Positions 28,455 to 37,695 of a stretch of 64,000 nt of DNA are shown here, piece after piece. Origin of the DNA: Pedobacter sp. SL55 (lineage in GTDB: Bacteria; Bacteroidota; Bacteroidia; Sphingobacteriales; Sphingobacteriaceae); the NCBI RefSeq assembly GCF_026625705.1, contig NZ_CP113059.1, positions 310,001-374,000 on the forward strand, in the 5' to 3' direction. A program made the translations under genes and the position numbers. Position 1 is the first letter of the stretch, and each line of letters opens with the position of its first letter. A model generated the notes under the pieces. That model did not search any database. It saw only the letters and a list, made by a program, of their open reading frames with translations, and was not told the origin of the DNA.

Positions 28455-31276
28455 AATGTTGTGTTTATTGCTGTTTGACCTAATTTTAATTTGAATAAAT
28501 TTTGAGTGAAAATGCCAATTATATTTTCGTAAACTCTATACTTTTTACCATTTATTTCTTTGAAATCTGGTGCTTTCCCACTTAATAACATAATGGCTTC
28601 TGATAATAATCTCGGCAAAGGCATTGAAACAGGAATAGCAACTTTTTGGCTTGTGCTATCAAACAGAATTTCATTTTTATCGAAATGTTTTAACGCTATA
28701 AACCTGCCCCAATTCAAATCAACTTGGTAGCATTTGTTATCTTTCCAAAGTTTGTGTTGGTAAGTGTATTCGTTCAATTTGTATTCAAGTAACGAAAACG
28801 ATTTATCAAAATTTTCAGTTTCACTTTTTTCAAATCTCAATGTTTCTGGATTGAAAATATACCTCGCCCAACCATAATCGTTTTCATTAGTTTCTTTCAA
28901 TGTGCTTTCATAGTCTGCAATGTTTGCTGAAAAATCTTGAAGCGCTAATTGAGGAAAGTAATCGTTTGAAAATTTTATCTGCAATTCGTCTGCAAATGCT
29001 TTTAAGTTCCTTTCTCCGTAGTTTTCGTTTGAAGTTCCGAATGCTTTTATAGTTATTACATCAGGCAAGAGCAATCTTTCATTGGAAGAAAATTGCTTTG
29101 TAATTTCAACTTGCAAATGATGAGTAGGCGATTTTTCAATGATAGCCTTTATCAATGCCATATCCCTTGCACCAATCAGCAAAACTTTCCTTCCATGTGT
29201 TGTTGGAATAAAAATAAATTGAGGTGGATTTAAAACGATACTCTTTGTCTCATAGTCGTAGTCAAGTATTCCAATGAAATCATAAAAGTTTAGTGATGCT
29301 CGCTTTATTTTTGTAAGATTTGTATTCTCTGTAATTGAAAACTCTTTTGAAAAGTAAAATTCAAAGGCCTTGAAAAATTCTTCAGTTGTAAGCGTGCCTT
29401 TCAAAGAAAGAAAATTACAAAGGTTATTTCCGCTATGATTATTAAATACAGCAGCTGAAATAGTTGTTTTAGTTTCTTGATTTGTTGAAGCAAAAACCCA
29501 ACTTAAAGGGCAGAAAACTCTTTTACTAGATTTAGCAGGGTTAACAATGTCGCTGCCTAAACAATATTGCTCTGCGTCAGTTATAATGTTTCTTCCAAAG
29601 GAATTTCGTTTAGGCAATTTAGAACCGTCAACTTTTAACGCGGTGTTATAAGATGAAGCAAGATTGTATGCAAGTTCATTTCCTGTAAAATTTTCATTTT
29701 CAACTTTTATATAAAAATCGACATTTATTGCCGTTTTTTCTGGCAATAACCAGCGATTGTTTAGTGATGTTTTTTTAGAAAGAAATATTTTTTCGTCAGT
29801 TCCTTTGTATTGCAAATAAACTTTTTCATTGCCGTCTGAATTGATAATTTCAACTTCTGGCAAAAAGTCATTAGTATACGTTCTAAAACTCACTTTTAAT
29901 CCGCCCGCCAACTCAATCCGTTTTTCCGCGTATAGGGTAAGAATTGAAATTTCAGAAAGACCTTGTGTTGGGTTACGAAACCAAAACAAAGAATAATTTT
30001 CGGGTAAGCCGTTAAAATCTTCTTTTTTAAAATTCCCATTGCTAAATGTTTTCCCCCAATCTTCTATTGTTTTTTGTTTTCCATTTTTGCATAACAAGTA
30101 CATTCTGTCTGTTTTGGAAAGAATGTCTGTTTCAATCCAAAAATCATTACTTAACTGCTGTGTTCCTGCACTTACAAATAATCTCACATCACGGTCTGGA
30201 AATTTTGCAATCCATTTATTAAAGTTGTCTTTGAATTCAAGTCCCTCCTTAAATTCATATAGAAGCGTTTTCGACCAACCATTGATTTCATACAGGTTTT
30301 CGTAATTACCAAATTTCAAATCTTCCGGATAATCATTAGAAGAATACATTCTGTACGAAAACTTAATCTCTTCATCATTGGTGTTTACTTTGAATTGAAG
30401 GAACAAAGCGGCAACTGTGTAATTCCGTTTCTTTCGTAGCGTAGCCCCTTCTTCAATTTCTTCGTGTGTTTCGCCTGTCCATCTTTTATATTGGCGTTGT
30501 ATGGTTTGAATGATAGCCTTTGACAAATCATCACCATTTTTCAAAAAGCCTAACGTGTTTTTAGGGATTAAATCCGTTCTATTGCTATGTTTGATTTTTT
30601 CTTGTAAATACAGGTCTTCATAGAAGGTATTAGGAACTAAGCCAATAACTTCAAATAATTCTGGTAGACGGGTTAAAAACTTTGGCGGTAATACACATTG
30701 CGAAAACACTTTTCCAACGTAAATCCAATTTTCATTTGTAAATGAAATTATATTGAAAACCCCTAAATCACCATTATTTTTTACGTTAGCCCAATCAGCT
30801 AAATCTTCCCATAAACAATTTATTTGATTATTTCTGAAATCGTTTGTTCCTAAATTACTATCATTTGATAAAAAACCATTTAATTTCCCGTAGTAATTTG
30901 TAGTTCTGAAATTGCCTTCAACAACCTCAATCAATGGAAGCACAAGAAATACTAAATAGCAAATGAATGGTGGATACAAAACAGGAATATCTTCTATTGT
31001 TGCCGGTGTTCCATCAGGTTTGGTTCTTCCTACGAGATTATTTTTAGAATGAGCACATTTTGCTTTTGCAATAATATTTCCGTTTGAACCTGGAATACCA
31101 CGTTTAACAGAAGTGATAAAATCAGTCCAAATCTCATCTTCTGTTTCTTCGACAAAAGAAGCTTTCCCTAAACCAATAATATCATTTTTGGTTAGATACA
31201 AATAAATGTCCTTTCCTGCATTTGCAGAATTGAAGAAGTATGCGGATATAATGTTATTCCATTCTAAGTATTTCAT
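28451..31276 (-). CDS. Large unknown protein, first gene of the defence operon
   Basis: This 941-aa protein has no motif I recognise. A short hydrophobic stretch ([19 protein letters not shown], ~residues 98-116) is the only membrane-like segment. The rest is a mixed alpha/beta protein rich in Asn and Lys. It is the first gene of the four-gene operon and overlaps the helicase start by four bases (ATGA), so it is surely part of the same system. In Druantia type II the extra subunits are DruF and DruG, and this protein probably matches one of them. A sensor or scaffold role is speculation. Confidence 0.75.
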   Translation of the reverse strand: MKYLEWNNIISAYFFNSANAGKDIYLYLTKNDIIGLGKASFVEETEDEIWTDFITSVKRGIPGSNGNIIAKAKCAHSKNNLVGRTKPDGTPATIEDIPVLYPPFICYLVFLVLPLIEVVEGNFRTTNYYGKLNGFLSNDSNLGTNDFRNNQINCLWEDLADWANVKNNGDLGVFNIISFTNENWIYVGKVFSQCVLPPKFLTRLPELFEVIGLVPNTFYEDLYLQEKIKHSNRTDLIPKNTLGFLKNGDDLSKAIIQTIQRQYKRWTGETHEEIEEGATLRKKRNYTVAALFLQFKVNTNDEEIKFSYRMYSSNDYPEDLKFGNYENLYEINGWSKTLLYEFKEGLEFKDNFNKWIAKFPDRDVRLFVSAGTQQLSNDFWIETDILSKTDRMYLLCKNGKQKTIEDWGKTFSNGNFKKEDFNGLPENYSLFWFRNPTQGLSEISILTLYAEKRIELAGGLKVSFRTYTNDFLPEVEIINSDGNEKVYLQYKGTDEKIFLSKKTSLNNRWLLPEKTAINVDFYIKVENENFTGNELAYNLASSYNTALKVDGSKLPKRNSFGRNIITDAEQYCLGSDIVNPAKSSKRVFCPLSWVFASTNQETKTTISAAVFNNHSGNNLCNFLSLKGTLTTEEFFKAFEFYFSKEFSITENTNLTKIKRASLNFYDFIGILDYDYETKSIVLNPPQFIFIPTTHGRKVLLIGARDMALIKAIIEKSPTHHLQVEITKQFSSNERLLLPDVITIKAFGTSNENYGERNLKAFADELQIKFSNDYFPQLALQDFSANIADYESTLKETNENDYGWARYIFNPETLRFEKSETENFDKSFSLLEYKLNEYTYQHKLWKDNKCYQVDLNWGRFIALKHFDKNEILFDSTSQKVAIPVSMPLPRLLSEAIMLLSGKAPDFKEINGKKYRVYENIIGIFTQNLFKLKLGQTAINTTL

Positions 31277-31423
31277 GGTATCTATGTACTGCGAAGTAAT
31301 TAGCAGCGTGAGTTAAGCGTTAAAAACATATGATTATTTTGAAGATTATAAGCGGTTAATCCTTCTAAACTAGCACTTCGTTTAGATATTTGCAAATCAT
31401 TTTGCTCACCGCCTGCGAACAGA

Positions 31424-31499
31424 GTCCATGTGCTACAACAGACAGTTGCTTGCAACGGGTTGTAGCTATGTTTTACACAAGCGTTAGCGCAGCATGGAC
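31424..31499. other. Nested-stem structured element
   Basis: An outer stem (GTCCATG with CATGGAC at the two ends) encloses GCTACAAC...GTTGTAGC, which itself encloses GTTGCTTGCAAC. Three nested perfect stems in 76 bases are unlikely by chance. It could be a small RNA, a protein binding site or an attC-like or transposon end. Confidence 0.45.
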
Positions 31500-31782
31500 G
31501 ATTTGCGGATGAGCTGAAAAGTAGAGCATGATTAGCTCTATCCAGGATGAAGCGAAGCAAATCCTAGATGGAGATAAGGGAATGCTCATGAAGCAACCGA
31601 AGACCTAAAGAAAAACCATGACTAAGTAAGGCGAAGGCGTGTGTTTTTTGAAGGGCTGAGCCTTGCGTAATACCGCCTAACCTAATCGGGTTTGCACTGT
31701 CCAAACCGAAGCACTACAGGCTGAAAAGTGCACGCACTACCTTATAAAAAGGCAGTACAGATGTAGCACCACCATGCAGCGA

Positions 31783-31841
31783 CTAAACTAACCCATTGCT
31801 CGCTTAAGCCACCCCTTTTGAGCAATGGACATTAGTTTTAG
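31783..31841. other. Long imperfect hairpin
   Basis: CTAAACTAACCCATTGCTC pairs with GAGCAATGG-AC-ATTAGTTTTAG, leaving single-base bulges on one arm. It lies eight bases beyond the stop of the gene at 31850, so it may be that operon's terminator. The asymmetric bulges also resemble an attC hairpin. Confidence 0.45.
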
Positions 31842-31849
31842 GAGTGTTA

Positions 31850-32224
31850 TTAAAAGAAGATGAGCTTTACGGCAAAGTAAACAACCGCTATCGGCAAGAG
31901 GATGATGCCTAATAGACCTACAGTTACTTTAGCATTATCATAAAAACTAAGTTTATAATTCACCGTATCTACGTAGGTATGCTTATCTACAAATGGCTTC
32001 AAGTGTTCCACTACTTCTGGACTGCATTTGTCAATTGAACCACGCAGCATGCCCATTTGGTCACTTCCATCATAATCTTCATTAGAAGATTTATAGCATT
32101 CCATGTTATTAAGCTGTTGCATGACACGAAAATCATAACTACTCAAACGTGGGTGTCCTTCGTACAACATCAACTTTTCAAGCGTTGCTTTCAGTTCCCG
32201 TACCTCTTCTAAAGTGATTTTCAT
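31850..32224 (-). CDS. Small protein with C-terminal membrane anchor
   Basis: This 124-aa protein has a helical, soluble N-terminal part and a single membrane helix at the very C-terminus (VGLLGIILLPIAVVYFAVKLIFF). No domain is recognised. ATG 32224 follows the upstream stop with two bases between; an alternative GTG two codons earlier would overlap it. It is the last of three linked genes (33135 to 31850), the other two being secreted, so all three may form an envelope-associated unit. Confidence 0.68.
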   Translation of the reverse strand: MKITLEEVRELKATLEKLMLYEGHPRLSSYDFRVMQQLNNMECYKSSNEDYDGSDQMGMLRGSIDKCSPEVVEHLKPFVDKHTYVDTVNYKLSFYDNAKVTVGLLGIILLPIAVVYFAVKLIFF

Positions 32225-32226
32225 AT

Positions 32227-32739
32227 TCACATTTTAAAATCTATCCCAATTCCGTATCCTTCAAACCATATATTGTAAACTTCGGGGTTATCCATGTAAG
32301 GAGCAATTTTGATTGTTGCAGGCACTTTATATGTTATAGCGTTCTTACTTTCTTTGAATGATGCATTCAGTGCACCAAATGGCCAACTCTTCACTATATC
32401 CTTAAAGCCAGGATTTTCTTTCCATGAGAAATATTCTACAGTTCCCGAGTATTCATACCAGTTCTTGGACTTGATAACAATTTTCTTCTTTTTCTTGTCC
32501 TTCTCGACGGTCATCCGATTAATTGTTACTTTCATTATGTATTCTGATGGATGTTTTCCCGCTTGATGTATAACGAATTCATCATATCCACCTGTTATGA
32601 CTACTTGGTTAAAATCCATAGCATCTAACCAAACTGAACCCCAATAACCATCAATGTTCTTGTTGTACTTAAAAAATTTTGTTTGCCCAAATGTTGCTGT
32701 TGAAGTGGCAAGAAGCAACATTACTAGTGTTATTCTCAT
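32227..32739 (-). CDS. Secreted unknown protein
   Basis: This 170-aa protein has a signal peptide (MRITLVMLLLATSTATFGQ) and a predicted all-beta mature part rich in Lys and aromatic residues. No known family is recognised. It lies nine bases after the stop of the upstream secreted protein gene and touches the next gene. It is likely periplasmic. Confidence 0.7.
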   Translation of the reverse strand: MRITLVMLLLATSTATFGQTKFFKYNKNIDGYWGSVWLDAMDFNQVVITGGYDEFVIHQAGKHPSEYIMKVTINRMTVEKDKKKKKIVIKSKNWYEYSGTVEYFSWKENPGFKDIVKSWPFGALNASFKESKNAITYKVPATIKIAPYMDNPEVYNIWFEGYGIGIDFKM

Positions 32740-32748
32740 ATCTTTTAC

Positions 32749-33135
32749 TTAAAATCGTTTACCAATCATTTGTACATACGTTCTTCTTTGCTTTCCTTTC
32801 AACTCCTGTATAGTTATTTTAAATGTGGCAGATGTAACTACCGAAAGCGTTGACGATATAGATAGCGTACCAGTAACTTTCTCTCCCGTAGATTTACTTA
32901 AATCGGCGGAGTAAAGGTTACTGCTAACAAGTCTCAAATTTGATGTTAGGCTGCCAACAGAGAAGTTTACGCTATTATCGTAGAATGTAATATTCATCTG
33001 CTTACCTAGATACTTTTCAGCCCATTGGTTGTAAAGGGCATCGTCAGGTGAGTTGATAGCTGTAATTTTGAGTGTGGTTTGGGCATTTAAAATGGACACC
33101 CATAAAAGGGGGATTAGAAAGACTAATTTCTTCAT
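32749..33135 (-). CDS. Secreted small unknown protein
   Basis: This 128-aa protein starts with a clear signal peptide (MKKLVFLIPLLWVSILNAQ). The frame is open 17 codons further upstream, but the ATG at 33135 gives the signal peptide and is preferred. The mature part is beta-rich (LGKQMNITFYDNSVNFSV), resembling small lipocalin-like or META-like folds, without certainty. It is the first gene of a three-gene minus-strand unit. Confidence 0.7.
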   Translation of the reverse strand: MKKLVFLIPLLWVSILNAQTTLKITAINSPDDALYNQWAEKYLGKQMNITFYDNSVNFSVGSLTSNLRLVSSNLYSADLSKSTGEKVTGTLSISSTLSVVTSATFKITIQELKGKQRRTYVQMIGKRF

Positions 33136-33417
33136 TTGATATAAATAAAACAGACCGTCCCTAACCTGCTTGTTTATTAAACACAATAGCGTGGAACTTA
33201 AACTATGTCTGCCCTAAGAGGCTCTGGAAAAGCCCACGCAACAAACAAGTCAAGCCCACGCTATCGCGTAGGCGTTGAACTTATCTGTCCTTGTGCTTAT
33301 AAATTTTCCAGATTTCTTAGGCAAGAACTGATAGCTAACGCTATATATCTTAATTATATGTAATTCTAGTTTTCTTCTATATTTCTATGGATTTACACAA
33401 AGATATAAAGTAAAAGG

Positions 33418-33443
33418 AAATGGGCGCATTGCTGCACCCATTT
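33418..33443 (-). terminator. Hairpin terminator
   Basis: AAATGGG-GC pairs with GC-CCCATTT (TGCA/TGC extends the stem) two bases beyond the stop of the gene at 33446. Confidence 0.6.
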
Positions 33444-33445
33444 TA

Positions 33446-33955
33446 TTATGCTGCTTCTGGTCTTTCAACCGTATTGATGCTGATAGTGTCAGTTTCTCCC
33501 TCGAATGTCAATCTAAAGAAGTAGTTGTGCACGTCATAGTCAACGAACATCACTTTTAGTGCATATTCAATTCCATTAGTGCCATATTCGGAGTTTGTCA
33601 CCTTGTAAGCCTCCCTTACCAACTGGCTTGTAAGATTTGAGCCGAATTTCTCAATGAAATTACTGTCGTAGTTCAGAAAGATGTAACTCCTGCCGTCCTT
33701 GCCATTTGTTAAGGTGATATTCCAGAAATGACAAACAAACTCACTAATGTAGTTCACGTTTTGAGGGTCTTTGGTATGGTCAACTTCAACGTAGGTACGG
33801 TATTTCTTCATTTCAAACTTGGTTAACAGTTCCGTTGCTTTCTGTACCATTTTGGTGTAAGCCTTCATTACTTCATCATTTGTACTTTGTAGTTCTGGCG
33901 TTACCATTACAAAGCTCGTAGTTGGCTTTGTTTTTCTTTGTGTTTTTGTTCTCAT
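33446..33955 (-). CDS. Unknown island protein
   Basis: This 169-aa protein has a basic N-terminus (MRTKTQRKTKPTTS), a helical segment and then a mostly beta C-terminal half. No signal peptide or membrane helix is seen. I do not recognise a family. It is flanked by hairpin terminators on both sides, so it is probably a single-gene transcript. Size and position resemble those of the neighbouring 142-aa gene, and both show a helix-then-beta layout; homology between them is not evident by eye. Confidence 0.65.
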   Translation of the reverse strand: MRTKTQRKTKPTTSFVMVTPELQSTNDEVMKAYTKMVQKATELLTKFEMKKYRTYVEVDHTKDPQNVNYISEFVCHFWNITLTNGKDGRSYIFLNYDSNFIEKFGSNLTSQLVREAYKVTNSEYGTNGIEYALKVMFVDYDVHNYFFRLTFEGETDTISINTVERPEAA

Positions 33956-33982
33956 GTTTTATGGATTTGTGTAAATGAAAAA

Positions 33983-34004
33983 GGCATCCCTAGTTTGGAA
34001 TGCC
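33983..34004 (-). terminator. Intrinsic terminator
   Basis: On the minus strand GGCATTCC pairs with GGGATGCC and is followed by TTTTT. It lies downstream of the gene that stops at 34075 and upstream of the gene starting at 33955. Confidence 0.65.
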
Positions 34005-34074
34005 CATGTTAATTGAGTGATTTCTTGTAAGTGCTGTACCTTTTAAATAGGCAGGTTGTTGTGGCACTATTTGC

Positions 34075-34500
34075 CTATAGTTGACGGATGTGTTGCTGCT
34101 GGCACTTTAAAGCAGCTTGGAAGAAATCAGGGAATGGCTCACTGAATGTACGGAGCACCTTTCTGTCAAAGAAAGTCAGCCCTTTAAATAGCCTACTGAT
34201 TTCGTCGGTATGAATGGTATCGTCAATGTAATACTGCATCTCATATTGTTTGGTGCCTTTGCATTCTAAGCTGAAATAGGCGTGTGGTGTAACGAACGAG
34301 TACATCACGCTTACATTGTATTCATCCCTGTACCTGTCCCACTCGATTACAATCCTGTCTGTTGGATTTTCTAGTGTTTTGTAATAGCGTATCAACCTAG
34401 TGAGCAATGCGAAATAGAGTGCTTCTACAGCTTCGTTCAATCGTTTTTGTTCGTCGTTGATACCTTTCTGTGCCCTAAGCCAGAACTTGTAAACTTTCAT
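34075..34500 (-). CDS. Unknown island protein
   Basis: This protein (141 aa from ATG 34500) begins MKVYKFWLRAQKGINDEQ, with helices followed by beta strands (VSVMYSFVTPHAYFSLECKG). A TTG at 34530 would add ten residues and overlap the small frame before it. No family is recognised and there are no membrane segments. It precedes the 169-aa gene on the same strand, separated by a terminator. Confidence 0.62.
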   Translation of the reverse strand: MKVYKFWLRAQKGINDEQKRLNEAVEALYFALLTRLIRYYKTLENPTDRIVIEWDRYRDEYNVSVMYSFVTPHAYFSLECKGTKQYEMQYYIDDTIHTDEISRLFKGLTFFDRKVLRTFSEPFPDFFQAALKCQQQHIRQL

Positions 34501-34522
34501 TGGTTCCGGTCGTTCCACCTCG

Positions 34523-34695
34523 TCAATCAATGTGGTTTTTCAAATTGTCTTGCTCCCATAGCTTCTTTTTAATCGTTCTGAAATGATTTATGTAATTGTT
34601 TTGGTCATTGGTAACGCTATATATAATCAGCTTCCCAAATCGGCTAACAGAGGGGTGTTTGACTGGACCTACCTTTCTGGGTTACCCTCAGACAT
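34523..34695 (-). pseudogene. Possible small gene with a frameshift
   Basis: From ATG 34695 the frame reads MSEGNPER and stops. The next frame continues from the same place as KVGPVKHPSVSRFGKLIIYS and runs 50 residues to TGA at 34525-34523, just before the 34500 gene. Joining the two by one base gives a ~57-aa basic protein. It may be a frameshifted small gene or a chance open frame. Confidence 0.3.
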
Positions 34696-34935
34696 AATCT
34701 GTTTAGCTAGGAAGTGGTGTTTATTATCATAGCACCTAGATTGCCATTTAGTTAAAAGTTAAAAATACCGTTGTCTGTGTCTGGTTTAATAGGTGAAGCA
34801 TTTAAAATGAATTGGGTAGGGGTGGTTTTTAAGTGTAGTACCTTATAAACGAAGAAGGGGGAGGCAAGCTTTTTAAATCAGCTAACCATCCCCACTTTAA
34901 TGCATTTTCTTTATTGTGAACCCTTCCTTAACTCT

Positions 34936-35011
34936 AGAAATTGACTAAACTTAAGTTTGCTTTATTTTAAGTATCAAAACCACAAATATTAGACAGGGGG
35001 TAATAAGGTAT
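34936..35011. repeat. Cargo-flanking direct repeat, right copy
   Basis: This copy shares AGAAATTGACT, AAACT-AGTTTGCT, TTAGA--GGGGGT and GTAT in order with 19963-20039. It lies 12 bases beyond the stop of the SF2 helicase gene at 35024. Confidence 0.65.
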
Positions 35012-35023
35012 ACAGAAAATGTA

Positions 35024-36853
35024 CTAGTCCACATTGTGCAGCGCTTGCTCAACCAGATATTTTGTACCTCTCCTTCTGCCGTCTGTCGCTCGTATTTGTC
35101 TTAACTTAAAGTATTTCTTTAGCTCTTGAATACTCGCTTTCAAATCAGCCCTACCCATTTTTCTAAATATGTAGTCTAACTTATTCTTAATAAATGCAGA
35201 AGTATACAATCCACCTACCTTAAAATATTTGTTTAGTTCAGTGATAATGGGAAATATCTCCGCTTTCTTTTTAAGTGATGCTATGCGTTGCATTACTAGT
35301 TTATATTCAAAACCCAAAGCGGCAGCACCTTCAATTCCAATTACCTCCAAATCTTTAAATACCGTACGATGCCTTGATTTCAAAAGCTCAATTGAAAGAT
35401 GATAATCAAAGCCCCTCTCTTCTTTATCGTGCAATTCTTTAAGGATTGGCAATAATAGCTCCATTACAGGTCTCAGCTTCTTCTTTGCTTCGCGAATGTT
35501 AGCGTTGATTTCATCGCTCAAGGGATAGTTTTCAGTTTGCAAAAGGCACTTAAACTTACTTGTCGCCCTATAGGCTTGTAGTAAAGCAATATCTGATTTA
35601 TAATAACCTTTAATCTGATTTTCGAACACTTCGTTATCTATCATATAATAGTTAACCTCTCCATTAACCAAGTATTTAGAGAATACAGATTTATCAAGCA
35701 TCTCTTGTATTACCTGCCTCGCATTATAAGTGGTTAGGCTATCCATAAATGATTTCGTGTAGTTGTACAGCAACTCAAACTTCTTGATATCAGCAATTAC
35801 TTCTTCTTTTGTATAAGAAATAAGATTTGAATTGAAGTTGGTAATATGTGTCACTCTACGTGTTATCGTTCCGTTTTGCGGTCTGCGAAACCTTCCAATA
35901 ATCTGCTCCACCTCACTTGCTGGATCAACCATTGTGTGTTCTGCCATAAAACAATCTGTTAAAATTACTACAAATGGGTTTTTTACCCCATCTATATCAA
36001 CGGCAGAATTAAACCTAGATGTAAAGAAATTAAACTTCTTTGCAAACTTCTCCTTAATATCTATTAAGCATTTCACCTGCTTAAAATCGTTTTCCTCCAA
36101 TTTGCCTTTACTATCTTCGGAACAGAATACCTCACATTCTTTATGAATGTTCATATATTCAATTATAGTATGAATGGAGTGGGTAGAGTTAAGAAAAACA
36201 AAGAATTTCTCATTTGGATTTCTCTTCGCCAGTTCTGTAAAACTAAGTATGGTATTGTTTGTAGATATAATGTTGATTGGCTGTTTTGTAAAACCAACCT
36301 CCTTAATCTCCACTATTCTAAAATTGTACTTTTCAAACCTTGGATCTGATGGTATAATAGGTGTTGCTGAAACCATCGCCTTTCCTTTAAACTTAAAGAA
36401 ATGCTCCATTGGCATGATGATGTCCGTTCTATAGCCAACGTCCTGCACAACTCGCTCGCATTCATCTATTAACATAAAGTAATCAGTGTACAATTCATCC
36501 AACCTACCTAAGTTTGTAAATGCAGCGATTACTTTGTAAAAACTTTCTGGTGTGCTAATGATTTTTTTAAACTCGACATTGGATTTTAAGTAATCCATTA
36601 TCTCTTCTATTGTAACTCCTTCGATTACGGCTCTAACTTTCATATTATGCCTATTCCCACCATTCATCTTATCTCTCTTGTTCTGTATTACAGGTTTGTT
36701 AGGCTCAATGATTATGCTGTTTCGATTAGCTTTTAATTCAAGTGTGGTAAATCCACAGCCAGTAGGTTTTGAATAGATTTTGTTTGTTTCTATCTGTTTT
36801 AAGACCGTATCGATATACTGGTCTTTCTTTATTTTGATATGTTGCTTTCTCAT
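35024..36853 (-). CDS. SF2-type helicase of the island
   Basis: This 609-aa protein has a weak Walker A region (SKPTGCGFTTLELK, ~28-41), a DExx box (LIDECERVV, ~147-155), a SAT motif (MVSATPI) and motif VI (EQIIGRFRRPQNG). The Walker A lacks the canonical GKT/S lysine (GCGFTT), so ATP use may be altered. The C-terminal 250 residues are helical without a known domain. A 43-aa gene lies 15 bases upstream. Such helicases are often linked to replication or maintenance of Bacteroidota mobile elements; the role here is inferred. Confidence 0.78.
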   Translation of the reverse strand: MRKQHIKIKKDQYIDTVLKQIETNKIYSKPTGCGFTTLELKANRNSIIIEPNKPVIQNKRDKMNGGNRHNMKVRAVIEGVTIEEIMDYLKSNVEFKKIISTPESFYKVIAAFTNLGRLDELYTDYFMLIDECERVVQDVGYRTDIIMPMEHFFKFKGKAMVSATPIIPSDPRFEKYNFRIVEIKEVGFTKQPINIISTNNTILSFTELAKRNPNEKFFVFLNSTHSIHTIIEYMNIHKECEVFCSEDSKGKLEENDFKQVKCLIDIKEKFAKKFNFFTSRFNSAVDIDGVKNPFVVILTDCFMAEHTMVDPASEVEQIIGRFRRPQNGTITRRVTHITNFNSNLISYTKEEVIADIKKFELLYNYTKSFMDSLTTYNARQVIQEMLDKSVFSKYLVNGEVNYYMIDNEVFENQIKGYYKSDIALLQAYRATSKFKCLLQTENYPLSDEINANIREAKKKLRPVMELLLPILKELHDKEERGFDYHLSIELLKSRHRTVFKDLEVIGIEGAAALGFEYKLVMQRIASLKKKAEIFPIITELNKYFKVGGLYTSAFIKNKLDYIFRKMGRADLKASIQELKKYFKLRQIRATDGRRRGTKYLVEQALHNVD

Positions 36854-36868
36854 TTGTCCTATATCGGT

Positions 36869-37000
36869 TTATTTGTACTTAGGTTTATTGCCATCTTTCT
36901 GTTTTACATGAAGATTTGGTTTAATGATTATAGTGTTAACTCTGTAGTTTATTTCGTTTATAGTTCGTCCACAGCCTACTTTTATTTTATTGATTTTCAT
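36869..37000 (-). CDS. Small 43-aa protein upstream of helicase
   Basis: The frame runs from ATG 37000 to TAA 36869. The product begins MKINKIKVGCGRTINEINYR and is basic. The VGCGRTIN-(x)-NYR pattern resembles the N-terminus of short proteins found next to helicase or primase genes of mobile elements, from memory. It ends 15 bases before the helicase start, so the two are likely cotranscribed. Confidence 0.5.
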   Translation of the reverse strand: MKINKIKVGCGRTINEINYRVNTIIIKPNLHVKQKDGNKPKYK

Positions 37001-37077
37001 GATTTTTGGGCAATACAATAGCCTATAGCTAAGTTTCAACTGCCATTACTAATTGGTTAATAAATGTGTTTGATTAA

Positions 37078-37099
37078 GGGTAGACGTACGTGCCTACCC
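37078..37099 (-). terminator. Hairpin downstream of the 130-aa gene
   Basis: GGGTAG pairs with CTACCC around ACGTACGTGC, 17 bases beyond the stop at 37117. There is no strong T run, so terminator activity is uncertain. Confidence 0.4.
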
Positions 37100-37116
37100 T
37101 CGTTGGAAATGTTGGA

Positions 37117-37509
37117 TTACTCCCCGCAAGCCTCCTTATAATACTCTTCAAGGGTCCTGTCGATTTTCAGCCTACCGGCTGCGTACTCGTCAATGAAGCG
37201 TTGCATTTCTCCAAAATGAGCAATAAAAATGTTAGTTTTGACTTTACCCGCTTGTGTAGATAACCAACTACCATGCATACCGTTATTAATGGTATGGTTT
37301 GGTTTTCTGTTAAAGGGTAAGCCAACTTTAGCAATACCAAAGAAATCATCTAGATTTCTTAACAAATAATGTGTTGTCTGTTCAGAGCCTAGTAGTTCTA
37401 GATTGCTCTTAAACTCTGGTTTTGTGAAGTAACCCATCGGGTTATCTTCTTTAAAGATGCTATTATTTCTGGGTTTATCGGAACCCATTTTTAAAAGGTC
37501 ACTTATCAT
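37117..37509 (-). CDS. Unknown island protein
   Basis: This 130-aa protein starts MISDLLKMGSDKPRNN and contains NNGMHGSWLSTQAGKVKTNIF and a C-terminal acidic helix (IDRTLEEYYKEACGE). It has no signal peptide or membrane segment. I do not recognise it. It lies between the helicase unit and the 339-aa gene, on the same strand as both, but 180 bases from the latter. Confidence 0.6.
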   Translation of the reverse strand: MISDLLKMGSDKPRNNSIFKEDNPMGYFTKPEFKSNLELLGSEQTTHYLLRNLDDFFGIAKVGLPFNRKPNHTINNGMHGSWLSTQAGKVKTNIFIAHFGEMQRFIDEYAAGRLKIDRTLEEYYKEACGE

Positions 37510-37695
37510 GACTTTATCTAAATTATTTCTCTGACTTCACAATAGTATGGGCACAGAAAGTTTCTCCCAGGCTCTTGATTTGAATTGTTTTCTAAAAGCT
37601 TGATACAAGAGTAGTGGAGGAAAACCCGTTACGTTAGTCTATTTTTATAAAAAAGATAAGAAGCTGAACATCAAAGAGATTAATTTAATAATGGG

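Larger units (their letters stand above)
31277..31849. other. 573-bp gene-free region upstream of the defence operon
   Basis: No protein-like frame is supported; an 86-codon minus-strand frame (31300-31560) runs through palindromes and has no family resemblance. The region contains a nested-stem element (31424-31499) and a long imperfect hairpin (31783-31841). It probably holds the operon promoter and possibly a structured RNA. Confidence 0.5.

Noticed and set aside
22395..31276. Canonical DISARM system
   Set aside because: Helicase and DUF1998 are in one protein and no PLD gene lies in the operon, which fits Druantia better; the PLD gene at 58530 is 27 kb away and unrelated in context.
31300..31560. 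86-codon minus-strand frame upstream of the defence operon
   Set aside because: It reads through nested palindromes and has an unnatural composition.
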